Source of the DNA: an uncultured Muribaculaceae bacterium
Lineage (GTDB): Bacteria > Bacteroidota > Bacteroidia > Bacteroidales > Muribaculaceae
Assembly: GCA_910586895.1 (NCBI GenBank)
Contig: CAJUIW010000011.1
Span: forward strand, 1-54,779
Direction of reading: 5' to 3'
Length of the DNA stretch: 54,779 nt
The position numbers and the translations under genes were made by a program. Shown here in pieces: positions 1 to 7,978 of this stretch. Numbering within the stretch: position 1 is the stretch's first letter; each line of letters begins with the position of its first letter. The notes below the pieces were generated by a model. That model was not told the DNA's origin and ran no database searches. It worked only from the letters and a program-made list of their open reading frames with translations.

Positions 1-526
1 ATTGTAGGGACATCGCTTTGCGATGTAGGGTTTGCGTAGCATACATGCCAAAGGCATGCCCTACGGCTATCCGCGATGCCTCAGCCGCAGAGGGCAGCGT
101 CGAAGACGCGGGTAGGTGGGGCAACGAATCAGACTGAAAGGAATGCCCTTGAAGTGGGCTGTTATCCAACAAAACAGGCATCTCCGAAGCCATACATTAG
201 CTACCGGGCGCTAATCCCCACTCCTCGCACGCTCGAAGTGGGGTTCCACCGACTCCGCCTCTCCGAGGCTCCTCCATGTACGCAGATGACTGCATGCACA
301 TCGAACCTGAAAGGTTCATTTTATGTCGTAGCCGTGGGCCGAGCTGAAAGCGAGACCCACGGAAAAAGCATCCACATGCAATTTTCTGAAAGAAAACTTT
401 CCATCTCAGTATCTATTATAGCCCTTCAGGGCGAATTTTAAGTAACCCGCCACAAAGCGTCAGCGGCGTGGCGGGCAAAGATACGGACGAAAGATAGAGT
501 CCGTCAGGACGGCTTACTCCATCAGC

Positions 527-634
527 CATAATCCGTCCTTCGGACTCATACGATTGTAGTCGTCGCATCCCCGCACGCCGCTTACGCTCTGTGCGGGGTC
601 ACACCCACCCCGTCCGTTCCGGACTCCAACACCC
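527..634. repeat. 108-bp interspersed module, copy 1 of 4
   Basis: The module begins cataatccg and ends ccaacaccc. It contains GTCC-ttc-GGAC (535-545), CCCCGCAC...GTGCGGGG (569-598) and GTCCG-ttc-CGGAC (612-624). It recurs at 945-1052 with a few substitutions (acaccca versus acatcca), and both recur in the second tandem copy. Two slightly diverged versions inside one unit show that the module spread before the 1-kb duplication. Confidence 0.85.
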
Positions 635-944
635 GGCCTCTGCGATAAATCAGCCGCAGAGGGCAGCGTCGAAGACGCGGGTTGGGTATTACCCCACTTC
701 GAGCTGACAGCGAGGAGTGGGGCAACGAATCGGAATGGCTGCAATGCCCTCGAAGGGGGCTGTTATCCCATTGTCGTGAGGAACCTGAAAGGTTCATTCA
801 TGCGATTTCCCGAAATAAGATTGAAAGTTATCTTTCAGATAATTGTAATTCCATCTGTCATACCGTGGGTCTCGCCTTAACAGGCTCGGCCCACGGCTAT
901 GGCTTGAATGAACCTTTCAGGTTCGCTGTGCTTGCAGGGGCACC

Positions 945-1052
945 CATAATCCGTCCTTCGGACTCATACGATTGTAGTCGTCGCATCCCCGCACGCCGCT
1001 TACGCTCTGTGCGGGGTCACATCCATCCCGTCCGTTCCGGACTCCAACACCC
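945..1052. repeat. 108-bp interspersed module, copy 2 of 4
   Basis: Same length and order of palindromes as 527-634, differing at a few positions between the CCCCGCAC hairpin and the last palindrome. The flanking sequence differs from copy 1 on both sides, so this is a separate insertion or duplication of the module. Confidence 0.85.
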
Positions 1053-1547
1053 CGCCTACGTGATGCCTCAGCCGCAGAGGGCAGCGTCGAAGACGCAGGT
1101 TGGGTATTACCCCACTTCGAGCTGACAGTGAGGAGTGGGGCAGTGAATCAGACTGAAAGGAATGCCCTCGAAGGGGGCTGTTATCCCCAACAAAACAGGC
1201 ATCTTCGAAGCCATACATTAGCTACCGGGCGCTAATCCCCACTCCTCGCACGCTCGAAGTGGGGTTCCACCGACTCCGCCTCTCCGAGGCTCCTCCATGT
1301 ACGCAGATGACTGCATGCACATCGAACCTGAAAGGTTCATTTTATGTCGTAGCCGTGGGCCGAGCTGAAAGCGAGACCCACGGAAAAAGCATCCACATGC
1401 AATTTTCTGAAAGAAAACTTTCCATCTCAGTATCTATTATAGCCCTTCAGGGCGAATTTTAAGTAACCCGCCACAAAGCGTCAGCGGCGTGGCGGGCAAA
1501 GATACGGACGAAAGATAGAGTCCGTCAGGACGGCTTACTCCATCAGC

Positions 1548-1655
1548 CATAATCCGTCCTTCGGACTCATACGATTGTAGTCGTCGCATCCCCGCACGCC
1601 GCTTACGCTCTGTGCGGGGTCACACCCACCCCGTCCGTTCCGGACTCCAACACCC
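1548..1655. repeat. 108-bp interspersed module, copy 3 of 4
   Basis: Counterpart of 527-634 in the second tandem copy, shifted by 1,021 bp. Confidence 0.85.
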
Positions 1656-1965
1656 GGCCTCTGCGATAAATCAGCCGCAGAGGGCAGCGTCGAAGACGCG
1701 GGTTGGGTATTACCCCACTTCGAGCTGACAGCGAGGAGTGGGGCAACGAATCGGAATGGCTGCAATGCCCTCGAAGGGGGCTGTTATCCCATTGTCGTGA
1801 GGAACCTGAAAGGTTCATTCATGCGATTTCCCGAAATAAGATTGAAAGTTATCTTTCAGATAATTGTAATTCCATCTGTCATACCGTGGGTCTCGCCTTA
1901 ACAGGCTCGGCCCACGGCTATGGCTTGAATGAACCTTTCAGGTTCGCTGTGCTTGCAGGGGCACC

Positions 1966-2073
1966 CATAATCCGTCCTTCGGACTCATACGATTGTAGTC
2001 GTCGCATCCCCGCACGCCGCTTACGCTCTGTGCGGGGTCACATCCATCCCGTCCGTTCCGGACTCCAACACCC
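1966..2073. repeat. 108-bp interspersed module, copy 4 of 4
   Basis: Counterpart of 945-1052 in the second tandem copy, shifted by 1,021 bp. Its right end coincides with the end of the duplication. Confidence 0.85.
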
Positions 2074-2130
2074 CACTCCTCGCACGCTCAAAGTGGGGTT
2101 CCACCGACCCCGCCTCTCCGAGGCTCCTCC

Positions 2131-2361
2131 AATATACGACCATCCGCGATGTGTGTTTTTAATGGGTGACAGGTGTGTTGACTGATGTGAATCGGGCTAT
2201 TTTTATGACAAATCGGAAAAAATGACATGTAATACCGTTAAAAAAATACCAGAATGGTAAAATATTTGAAATTTATAATTATTTTTGCTTCGATATAGTA
2301 ATTTAATTTTAATAATCAACCTTAGAAACCTCTATTAACTTCTCTGGGGACGCTGCTTTTA
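2131..2361 (+). promoter_or_regulatory. AT-rich leader before the secreted-protein cluster
   Basis: An AT-rich stretch between the palindrome array and the first gene. It holds TAttTTTG at 2280-2287, a match to the Bacteroidetes -7 consensus TAnnTTTG. No TTTG lies at the usual 19-21 nt upstream; the nearest, 2265-2268, is too close. A palindrome with a GAA loop, TACCA-gaa-TGGTA, lies at 2247-2259, the same style as in the array. From 2326 the sequence is in frame with the following gene and encodes a hydrophobic stretch that looks like its missing signal-peptide start. Confidence 0.4.
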
Positions 2362-2811
2362 GTGGTGCTTCCATGGGCGTCGGCTTTTGCCGATGATGAA
2401 GAGGTGACTCGCCTGACATTGGAACACAATGACGGCACACAGTCACATTATGTGTTGACAGCAAAGCCCGAGATTACTTTTGAGAATGAACACATGGTTG
2501 TAACCATCGGTGAAGTTCCCAATAAAGTAGAGCGCGCATCGCTGTCACATTTTCATTTTACGACAGCCCCTATGTCGGCTGTAGAGAACATCTCGGCCGA
2601 TGATTACATGTTCAGCTACTTGAATAATGTAGTCAAGGTGCGGGGTAATGGTATAACCACGCTCAAAGTGTATGACGTCAACGGTCGTGCGGTCATGGAA
2701 GCCAAGGCTTCTGACGGTGTGATCACTGCTGACATGTCAGATCTGCAGAGCGGGATTTATGTTATTTCAGTAGCCGGAAAGCCGGCAGTAAAAGTACGCG
2801 TTAACAATTAA
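2362..2811 (+). CDS. Small exported protein with T9SS-type C-terminal tail; start codon uncertain
   Basis: The 149-residue frame begins at a GTG and reads VVLPWASAFADDEE, the end of a signal peptide with a likely cut after AFA. In frame upstream, from 2326, the DNA encodes KPLLTSLGTLLL, which would complete a normal signal peptide. It is preceded directly by a TAG stop with no ATG, GTG or TTG between. Either the true start is noncanonical (a CTG lies at 2344) or the start codon is mutated. The mature part begins with a short segment of the kind LTLEHNDGTQSHYVL, often seen in Bacteroidetes surface proteins. It ends with a sorting-type tail: LKVYDVNGRAV, then SGIYVISVAGKPAVKVRV. T9SS-dependent export is inferred from that tail. 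The next gene starts 10 nt downstream, so this is probably the first gene of an operon. Function unknown. Confidence 0.6.
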   Translation: MVLPWASAFADDEEVTRLTLEHNDGTQSHYVLTAKPEITFENEHMVVTIGEVPNKVERASLSHFHFTTAPMSAVENISADDYMFSYLNNVVKVRGNGITTLKVYDVNGRAVMEAKASDGVITADMSDLQSGIYVISVAGKPAVKVRVNN

Positions 2812-2821
2812 AGCTATTAGC

Positions 2822-4678
2822 ATGAAAAAATTTTTACTCGGAATTTCTTTTGCCGCTCTTCTATGCGGCGCTCAGACAGTGCAGGCCGGTGAGATAGTGA
2901 AGGCCAAAGCTGTAAAGACTACTGCAGCTGCATCGCGTGCGGCAGCAGTTCCTACCACAATGGTAAAGTATCTTCACGGTCAGTATGATTATAATGAGAG
3001 TACTGGCGTAGCTGACTGCTACATGCTGTTCAGTGATAATAGCTCTGCTACGTACGACAAATACAACGGCGCTCAGATCAAGAGCGGATTTGTACTGTAT
3101 GTCGACGTTTTCACCGGAGAAATTGAAGAAACACCAAAGAATCTCACTGCAGGTACATATACTCCCTCGGAGAATAATGAAGCCGGCACCTATGATCCCT
3201 ATTACACCTATCTTCAGTACTATGACGCGAATGGTAACGAGGCCGAGTCATATTCATCGGTAGGAAATGTACTGGTTGAGAATGACGCTGAAGGTTTGAA
3301 AATCACCGTGAATATAGATAAGGGTACCGAAATAGTGCCTGTGACATTCACCGGAGTTGTTGAACTTGATGACGTGAAAGGCCCCTCATCGGTATACGAG
3401 CAGATCAAGCAGAATCTGGATCTGGAATTCACAGGTTCATGGAATGTATATGACGGCAACCTGTACGACAGCAATACCGGAGCCATGTATTACAATCTCT
3501 ATGAAAATGGATACAATGACAATGGTGGAATGACAGAGGATGGCTTCAGCGTGGCTCTCCAGATGTTTGGCAAGATGTTCAAGGATTCGAAGGAGGCTGC
3601 TCCTGACCCCGGAACATACACCATGGCCCGCAACTACAACCGCTATACATTCTTCCCCGGTGTGGAAGTGGACTATATGGGTACTACTATCGTTATCGGC
3701 TGTTATGTGAAGCAGCGCAAGACTGTCAACGGTATGGTATCATACGCATATTCATATATCAGCGACGGTACAATCACTATCGAAGATGAAGGCGATGGCG
3801 TGTACACTTTCACTCTTGACTGCGTGACAACACTCGGACATACCGTGAAGGGTAAATTTACAGGCAAGATGCCTATTGTTGACCTCTCGGACGATGACGG
3901 CAAGGGCTCCTCTCTCTCAACTCTTGAGGACGACGTCGCTCTTGATCTCGAGCAGCATAAGTCATGCTATGTATGGAATGGTGGCGTAGTAAACGGTTGC
4001 CAGACATTCCTCGTTGACGTAGGCTCTCCCAACGGCCGCGGAGGTAACACCGAGGGTGATATCATGCGTCTTGAACTCGTGCTCCCCGCAGGAACACAGT
4101 ATATCCAGGAGGGTAACTACACAGTGATGGCGGAGAAATATGAAACATACTATCAGCCCTTTACTCTTGGCCGTGGACGCTGGGTATCAGCAAGCGGTGG
4201 CGGAACCGACCTGAGCGGCACACGCTACATGCACTTCGAAGAGGGTCGTTATCTGGTTATGGACCACTATGCTCCTGCAGCAAGCGGTAATGTAGGTATC
4301 ACCAAAATCAGCGGCGTTACAAAAGCCGAAGGCGACAATGATCAGTATAAGATTGACATAGCTCTGATGTGCGACGCCCAGTTCCACATGGATGGCTCAT
4401 GGTCAGGTCCGGCTGAACTTATGTATAACCCCGACGGAATCACTGCCGCTATCGACGGCATTCAGAATGATGCCGAAGAGGTAAGCGTCAAGTGGCTCGA
4501 CAATAACACAGTACTCGTGATCGGTGCCGCTTCAGCTGAGAATGCCGCTGTATACAACACCGCAGGCGTACGCATGAATTGTGAGATACAGGGACTCACA
4601 ATCAATATGTCAGGTATGGAGCCCGGCATATATGTACTTAACATTAATGGTAAATCAATCAAATTAGCTAAGAAATGA
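2822..4678 (+). CDS. Exported protein with repeated beta-rich domain and T9SS-type tail
   Basis: 618 residues. It begins with a clear signal peptide, MKKFLLGISFAALLCGAQTVQA. The C-terminal 70 or so residues fit a T9SS type A sorting domain, with AVYNTAGVRM followed by MEPGIYVLNINGKSIKLAKK. The middle is acidic, rich in Tyr, Gly and Thr, and looks beta-stranded. A weakly conserved unit of about 35-45 residues recurs near residues 147-182, 314-350 and 490-533. Its pattern is a Gly then alternating hydrophobics, an Asp/Gly turn, Y-x-F/I-x-hydrophobic, and a closing F/W-T/S-G. Similar units occur in the next gene. No catalytic motif is visible. It probably goes to the cell surface or is released through the T9SS encoded at 29820-36651. 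Its stop overlaps the next start (ATGA), pointing to coupled translation. Molecular function unknown. Confidence 0.8.
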   Translation: MKKFLLGISFAALLCGAQTVQAGEIVKAKAVKTTAAASRAAAVPTTMVKYLHGQYDYNESTGVADCYMLFSDNSSATYDKYNGAQIKSGFVLYVDVFTGEIEETPKNLTAGTYTPSENNEAGTYDPYYTYLQYYDANGNEAESYSSVGNVLVENDAEGLKITVNIDKGTEIVPVTFTGVVELDDVKGPSSVYEQIKQNLDLEFTGSWNVYDGNLYDSNTGAMYYNLYENGYNDNGGMTEDGFSVALQMFGKMFKDSKEAAPDPGTYTMARNYNRYTFFPGVEVDYMGTTIVIGCYVKQRKTVNGMVSYAYSYISDGTITIEDEGDGVYTFTLDCVTTLGHTVKGKFTGKMPIVDLSDDDGKGSSLSTLEDDVALDLEQHKSCYVWNGGVVNGCQTFLVDVGSPNGRGGNTEGDIMRLELVLPAGTQYIQEGNYTVMAEKYETYYQPFTLGRGRWVSASGGGTDLSGTRYMHFEEGRYLVMDHYAPAASGNVGITKISGVTKAEGDNDQYKIDIALMCDAQFHMDGSWSGPAELMYNPDGITAAIDGIQNDAEEVSVKWLDNNTVLVIGAASAENAAVYNTAGVRMNCEIQGLTINMSGMEPGIYVLNINGKSIKLAKK

Positions 4679-5727
4679 AAAAGACTATAATAGCTTGCGC
4701 TACTGCCGCTATAGCTACACTGGGGCTGTATGCCGCTACTGATGAAATAATGGTGATAAAGCTGACCGACGGCACCACAGTGGAATATAACGTGAAGGAT
4801 GTGGAGATGGTAAACTTTGATGTTCGCGTTACAGAGGATGCCTTCACCGTGACTCCTCCCGCAGGCGATGCCGCAGCATATACCACAATCCCCACAATGC
4901 TGCGAGTTGCAGCCGCTTCAGGCAGTGGCAATCCCACACTGTTCGGATTCGGTACGGTAGCTGCAACAGCAGCGGAGGATCTCACCACCGGTGAATATGG
5001 TGTGTATATCTCACTGTCAGCATCAAAAGTATATAACGGTGATGTTGACCTCGCGACAGAGAAGGACAGCTACACTGTGAAGCTCGTGAAGTACACCGAG
5101 GGTGGTGCTGAATATATTCTTGACGAGGTGACTGAAGGTACTCTGAGTACAAGCCTCAACAGCAAGACCCGCAAGGTGACACTGACTCTTGATGCTGTGA
5201 TGAAGGACGGCACCGCCGTGACAGCCAAGTATGAAGGTGTGCCTGCTGACGTTGAGTCAATCGAGGCTATGGTGCCCGCCATCCAGTATGGTAACGTAGG
5301 GTACTATTATGATGCTGACGGTAAGGAATCAGTCGTTAACATAGCGTCTGTGACAAAAAAATATTCATCATATAGCAAGGCAACTACATTCACATTTGTT
5401 TTTGACGGTTACTTAGGAGGTCAGGATGAGGCAACTCTTGTTATTCCTGATGCAATCTTTGAGTCCGGTGAGACTGAATTCAATCTTCCGGAAGCAAATG
5501 GTTGGCAGTTCAAACTCGGATACATGATTCAATTATATGGACCGACCGGTAATGCTGACCGCGATAAGTATTCCAATGTAGCTGACAATGGAAAAATGAA
5601 AGTGAAAAAAATCGATGACAATACCTATGAACTGTTCATCGAGGTTCAGAACTATTACAACAACTATATGGGCACCCATCTGGGAACACCTCAGAAGGTG
5701 ATTATCAATTACAGCGGTGCTATTTGA
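4675..5727 (+). CDS. Exported protein sharing the beta-repeat of its neighbour; no sorting tail
   Basis: 350 residues with signal peptide MKKTIIACATAAIATLGLYAA. Right after it comes IMVIKLTDGTTVEYNVKDVEMVNF, given here in two parts as IMVIKLTDGTTVEY and NVKDVEMVNF. This N-terminal segment type is common in Bacteroidetes surface proteins. Two units near residues 154-190 and 305-350 resemble the repeat of the upstream protein, ending KYEG and NYSG. Unlike its neighbours it has no T9SS-type tail and stops at NYSGAI, so it may stay periplasmic, or be held by or act with the product of the previous gene, to which it is coupled by a 4-nt overlap. Next gene: 17 nt downstream. Function unknown. Confidence 0.75.
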   Translation: MKKTIIACATAAIATLGLYAATDEIMVIKLTDGTTVEYNVKDVEMVNFDVRVTEDAFTVTPPAGDAAAYTTIPTMLRVAAASGSGNPTLFGFGTVAATAAEDLTTGEYGVYISLSASKVYNGDVDLATEKDSYTVKLVKYTEGGAEYILDEVTEGTLSTSLNSKTRKVTLTLDAVMKDGTAVTAKYEGVPADVESIEAMVPAIQYGNVGYYYDADGKESVVNIASVTKKYSSYSKATTFTFVFDGYLGGQDEATLVIPDAIFESGETEFNLPEANGWQFKLGYMIQLYGPTGNADRDKYSNVADNGKMKVKKIDDNTYELFIEVQNYYNNYMGTHLGTPQKVIINYSGAI

Positions 5728-5744
5728 TATAATATAATAGAGAA

Positions 5745-7895
5745 ATGAAAAAAGCTATATTCATTATGGCTTTGGCTACAGCGACTGCTTTTGGGCTTAA
5801 CGCCCAAAAGCTTTCGCCCAATGCCGAAGCTCTGCTCCTGAGCAAGAAGGGGCACAAGGCCACTATGCTGAAATCGCTCCGTGACACTGTGAAAGTGGAA
5901 GTGGAGGCTGTGAAAGTATTCATTGACATGAATGACAATGCTGCTGTTGAGGCAGTCAAGTCAATGGGCGGACAGATTTACAATACCTATGGCAGCATTG
6001 CTACCGCCGAAGTTCCCGTATCGGTGCTTCGTGAGGTGAGCGAACTTCCGCAGGTCGACTATGTGGAAATGGGCTCAGAAGTTCATCTCTGCATGGATAA
6101 GGCCCGTCAGCAGTGCTACATCAATCCTGTTCATACCAACTCTTTAGGCGATCTGCCTCAGGCCTATACAGGCAATGGAGTTGTGGTTGGTGTCATTGAC
6201 ACCGGCATGGAGTATGCGCACACAGCATTCCGAACAGCCGACGGCCAGTCATCACGCATCAAGCGCGTATGGAATCAGAAGATCAGCGCCGGAAAGGCTC
6301 CTGAAAAGTTTGGCTACGGTGTTGAATACACCAGCTACGAGGAGCTCAAGGCGGCTAAATATGATGACGCTTCTGAGTATCACGGATCGCATACCACGAG
6401 TATTGCAGCCGGAGGCGACCGCCAGTCAAAATTCTATGGTGTGGCTCCCGATGCCGATATCGTGTTTGTAAGCTTCGGAACAAGTACTGTCGATATTCCC
6501 AATGCCATAGAGTACATCAAGGACTATGCTGCAAGCGTAGGTAAACCTTGTGTTATCAACATGAGTCTCGGCTCACATCTCGGACCTCATGACGGCACAT
6601 CGCTGCTTGACCGCTACTTTGAGTCGGCTGCCGGCCCCGGATGTATTATTGTAGGCTCTGCCGGCAACGAAGGTGAATACCAGTTCCATGTAGGCAAAGA
6701 AGTAAGCCCGGGTAATCCGCTTAAGACAATTCTTAAGGTGCCCACCACATCGAACAAGAACACAGCTATTGATATCTGGGGCCGTCAGGCAACCCCTATC
6801 AACGTGAAACTCTGTCTGTACAATGCCAAGGGTAAAGTTATCGAATCGTATGAAGTGAATTCAGCTTCAACCTCTAAAATTACAAAGTACTTCGCTGACG
6901 AAGGTGTTGATGCCTATTTCAATATGGTACCCAAGACAACCGGGGAAGGTGAGAATCCGAATGTCTACATCGAGCTGTACATAACCTCAATAGCTGACGG
7001 CCGCTTCATCGGTCTGCAGGTTGACGGTGAGGAAGGACAGGAGATCAACCTGTGGGACCTCCGTTACAACTCGTTCGTGACCGGTGGATTCCGTGGTTTC
7101 ACAGCCAGCGACGGTGATATGTCAGTCGGTGAAATCGGAGGTACTGGCAAATCCGTCATCACGGTAGGTTCTTACAACTCACGTTTTAACTTCCCGATAT
7201 GGAATGATCCGAACGGAAGCTATGTCATGGGAAATTATGATGAAACAATGCTTCCTCCCGGACAGGTTTCTTCATTCTCAAGCCATGGACCTACAGCCGA
7301 CGGCCGCATGAAGCCCGACTTGCTTGCTCCCGGCGCAATGGTGATAGCCGCCGCCAATAAGTATAACTTAGGCGCTGAAGCGCTTGAGACTAATGCTATT
7401 GACCGTGTAGTGGACAGCAATGGAGAGGTATTCTATTACTTCCTGAACATGGGTACCTCCATGTCATCGCCTGTAGTGGCCGGTAATATGGCTCTCTGGC
7501 TGGAAGCATATCCGGAGTTGACTCCCGATATGGCGCGTGAGGCAATCATGAATACCGCTATCAAGGATGAGAATACCGGTAGCGAGCCCAACAATCTGGC
7601 CGGCTATGGTAAACTCCACAGCTACGCCGGCCTGAAATATATCCTCGCCAAGGCCGGTGTTGAGAATATCGGTGCTGATGCCGATGGCTCAGATGTAAAA
7701 GTATGGGTTGAGGGGGGCGAGCTCCAGGTGGTATCTCCTGTAGCTGCTGAAGTGAACGTATATTCAGCTTCAGGCGTGCTTGCCAAGTCATTCCGCTGCG
7801 AGGGCGGTGTCAGCAGTGCTGATGTAAGCTCTCTGTCGGCCGGTATCTACGTGGTACGTGTAGGTAGCAAGGCTGTAAAGGTAGCTATCCGCTGA
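5745..7895 (+). CDS. Subtilisin-like (S8) serine protease with T9SS-type tail
   Basis: 716 residues. Signal peptide MKKAIFIMALATATAFGLNAQ is followed by an inhibitor-like propeptide region to about residue 130. The S8 triad is intact: Asp152 in GVIDTG, His213 in YHGSHT and Ser572 in GTSMSSP. The oxyanion Asn308 lies in GSAGNEG. About 260 residues separate Asn308 and Ser572, longer than in simple subtilisins. They include a beta-rich insertion from roughly 330 to 450, perhaps for substrate binding. The C-terminal 75 residues are a T9SS sorting-type domain ending AGIYVVRVGSKAVKVAIR. The protein is therefore a predicted surface-anchored or secreted endopeptidase, last gene of the four-gene cluster and followed by a strong terminator. 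It might process its co-encoded neighbours or host proteins; that is speculation. Confidence 0.92.
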   Translation: MKKAIFIMALATATAFGLNAQKLSPNAEALLLSKKGHKATMLKSLRDTVKVEVEAVKVFIDMNDNAAVEAVKSMGGQIYNTYGSIATAEVPVSVLREVSELPQVDYVEMGSEVHLCMDKARQQCYINPVHTNSLGDLPQAYTGNGVVVGVIDTGMEYAHTAFRTADGQSSRIKRVWNQKISAGKAPEKFGYGVEYTSYEELKAAKYDDASEYHGSHTTSIAAGGDRQSKFYGVAPDADIVFVSFGTSTVDIPNAIEYIKDYAASVGKPCVINMSLGSHLGPHDGTSLLDRYFESAAGPGCIIVGSAGNEGEYQFHVGKEVSPGNPLKTILKVPTTSNKNTAIDIWGRQATPINVKLCLYNAKGKVIESYEVNSASTSKITKYFADEGVDAYFNMVPKTTGEGENPNVYIELYITSIADGRFIGLQVDGEEGQEINLWDLRYNSFVTGGFRGFTASDGDMSVGEIGGTGKSVITVGSYNSRFNFPIWNDPNGSYVMGNYDETMLPPGQVSSFSSHGPTADGRMKPDLLAPGAMVIAAANKYNLGAEALETNAIDRVVDSNGEVFYYFLNMGTSMSSPVVAGNMALWLEAYPELTPDMAREAIMNTAIKDENTGSEPNNLAGYGKLHSYAGLKYILAKAGVENIGADADGSDVKVWVEGGELQVVSPVAAEVNVYSASGVLAKSFRCEGGVSSADVSSLSAGIYVVRVGSKAVKVAIR

Positions 7896-7921
7896 TAAGC
7901 GATACCTGAAATATAAAAGAG

Positions 7922-7951
7922 ATGGGGCTGTGCTTTCCGGCACAGCCCCAT
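7922..7951. terminator. Bidirectional terminator hairpin between the protease gene and groEL
   Basis: A perfect 12-bp stem, ATGGGGCTGTGC (7922-7933) with GCACAGCCCCAT (7940-7951), has a 6-nt loop. It is followed by ttcttatatt on the + strand and by ctcttttatat on the - strand. It sits between two converging genes and probably ends both transcripts. Confidence 0.85.
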
Positions 7952-7978
7952 TCTTATATTGCAGATGTGAAGTCAAAA

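Larger units (their letters stand above)
186..1053. repeat. Tandem duplication, copy A (868 bp)
   Basis: This segment recurs at 1207-2074 with a constant offset of 1,021 bp, and I saw no mismatch in the stretches compared by eye. To the left, similarity continues to about position 127 with a few substitutions and a 2-bp length difference. Further left, copy A lacks about 30 bp that contain a hairpin present in the other copy (1110-1140). To the right, identity stops at 1053, where copy A reads gcctacg and copy B reads actcctcg. Near-identity implies a recent duplication, gene conversion or an assembly artefact. Confidence 0.9.
1207..2074. repeat. Tandem duplication, copy B (868 bp)
   Basis: Second copy of 186-1053. 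After it ends, the sequence continues with another CCCCACT...AGTGGGG hairpin at 2071-2098, equivalent to those at 216-243 and 1237-1264. The array then gives way at about 2130 to AT-rich sequence. The break at a hairpin suggests that module boundaries coincide with palindromes. Confidence 0.9.
1..2130. repeat. Gene-free array of palindromes and composite hairpins
   Basis: About 2.1 kb with no credible gene. It is packed with inverted repeats of two kinds. Short perfect palindromes mostly have a 3-nt spacer, such as GAACCT-gaa-AGGTTC at 303-317, TTTTCT-gaa-AGAAAA at 382-396, GTCCG-ttc-CGGAC at 612-624, TTATCT-ttc-AGATAA at 828-842 and ACATCGC-ttt-GCGATGT at 10-26. Longer hairpins have 7-8 bp outer stems, at 216-243, 332-362, 446-475, 569-598, 692-722 and 864-897, and most recur in the second copy. 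Reading frames here repeat with the DNA and resemble no protein family, so I treat them as spurious. No transposase lies in the window. The array runs off the left edge, so its full length is unknown. A REP-like extragenic palindromic family is my best description; this is inference. Confidence 0.85.

Noticed and set aside
1..2130. CRISPR array
   Set aside because: Repeats are long, palindromic and not evenly spaced; there are no unique spacers of constant length and no cas genes.
1..2130. Insertion sequence or integron
   Set aside because: No transposase or integrase frame and no terminal inverted repeats bounding a gene; the many inverted repeats are internal and of different sequence.
76..2185. 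Several open frames of 67-160 codons on both strands
   Set aside because: They repeat exactly with the underlying DNA, occur in several frames across palindromes, lack signal or domain features and match no family I recognise.
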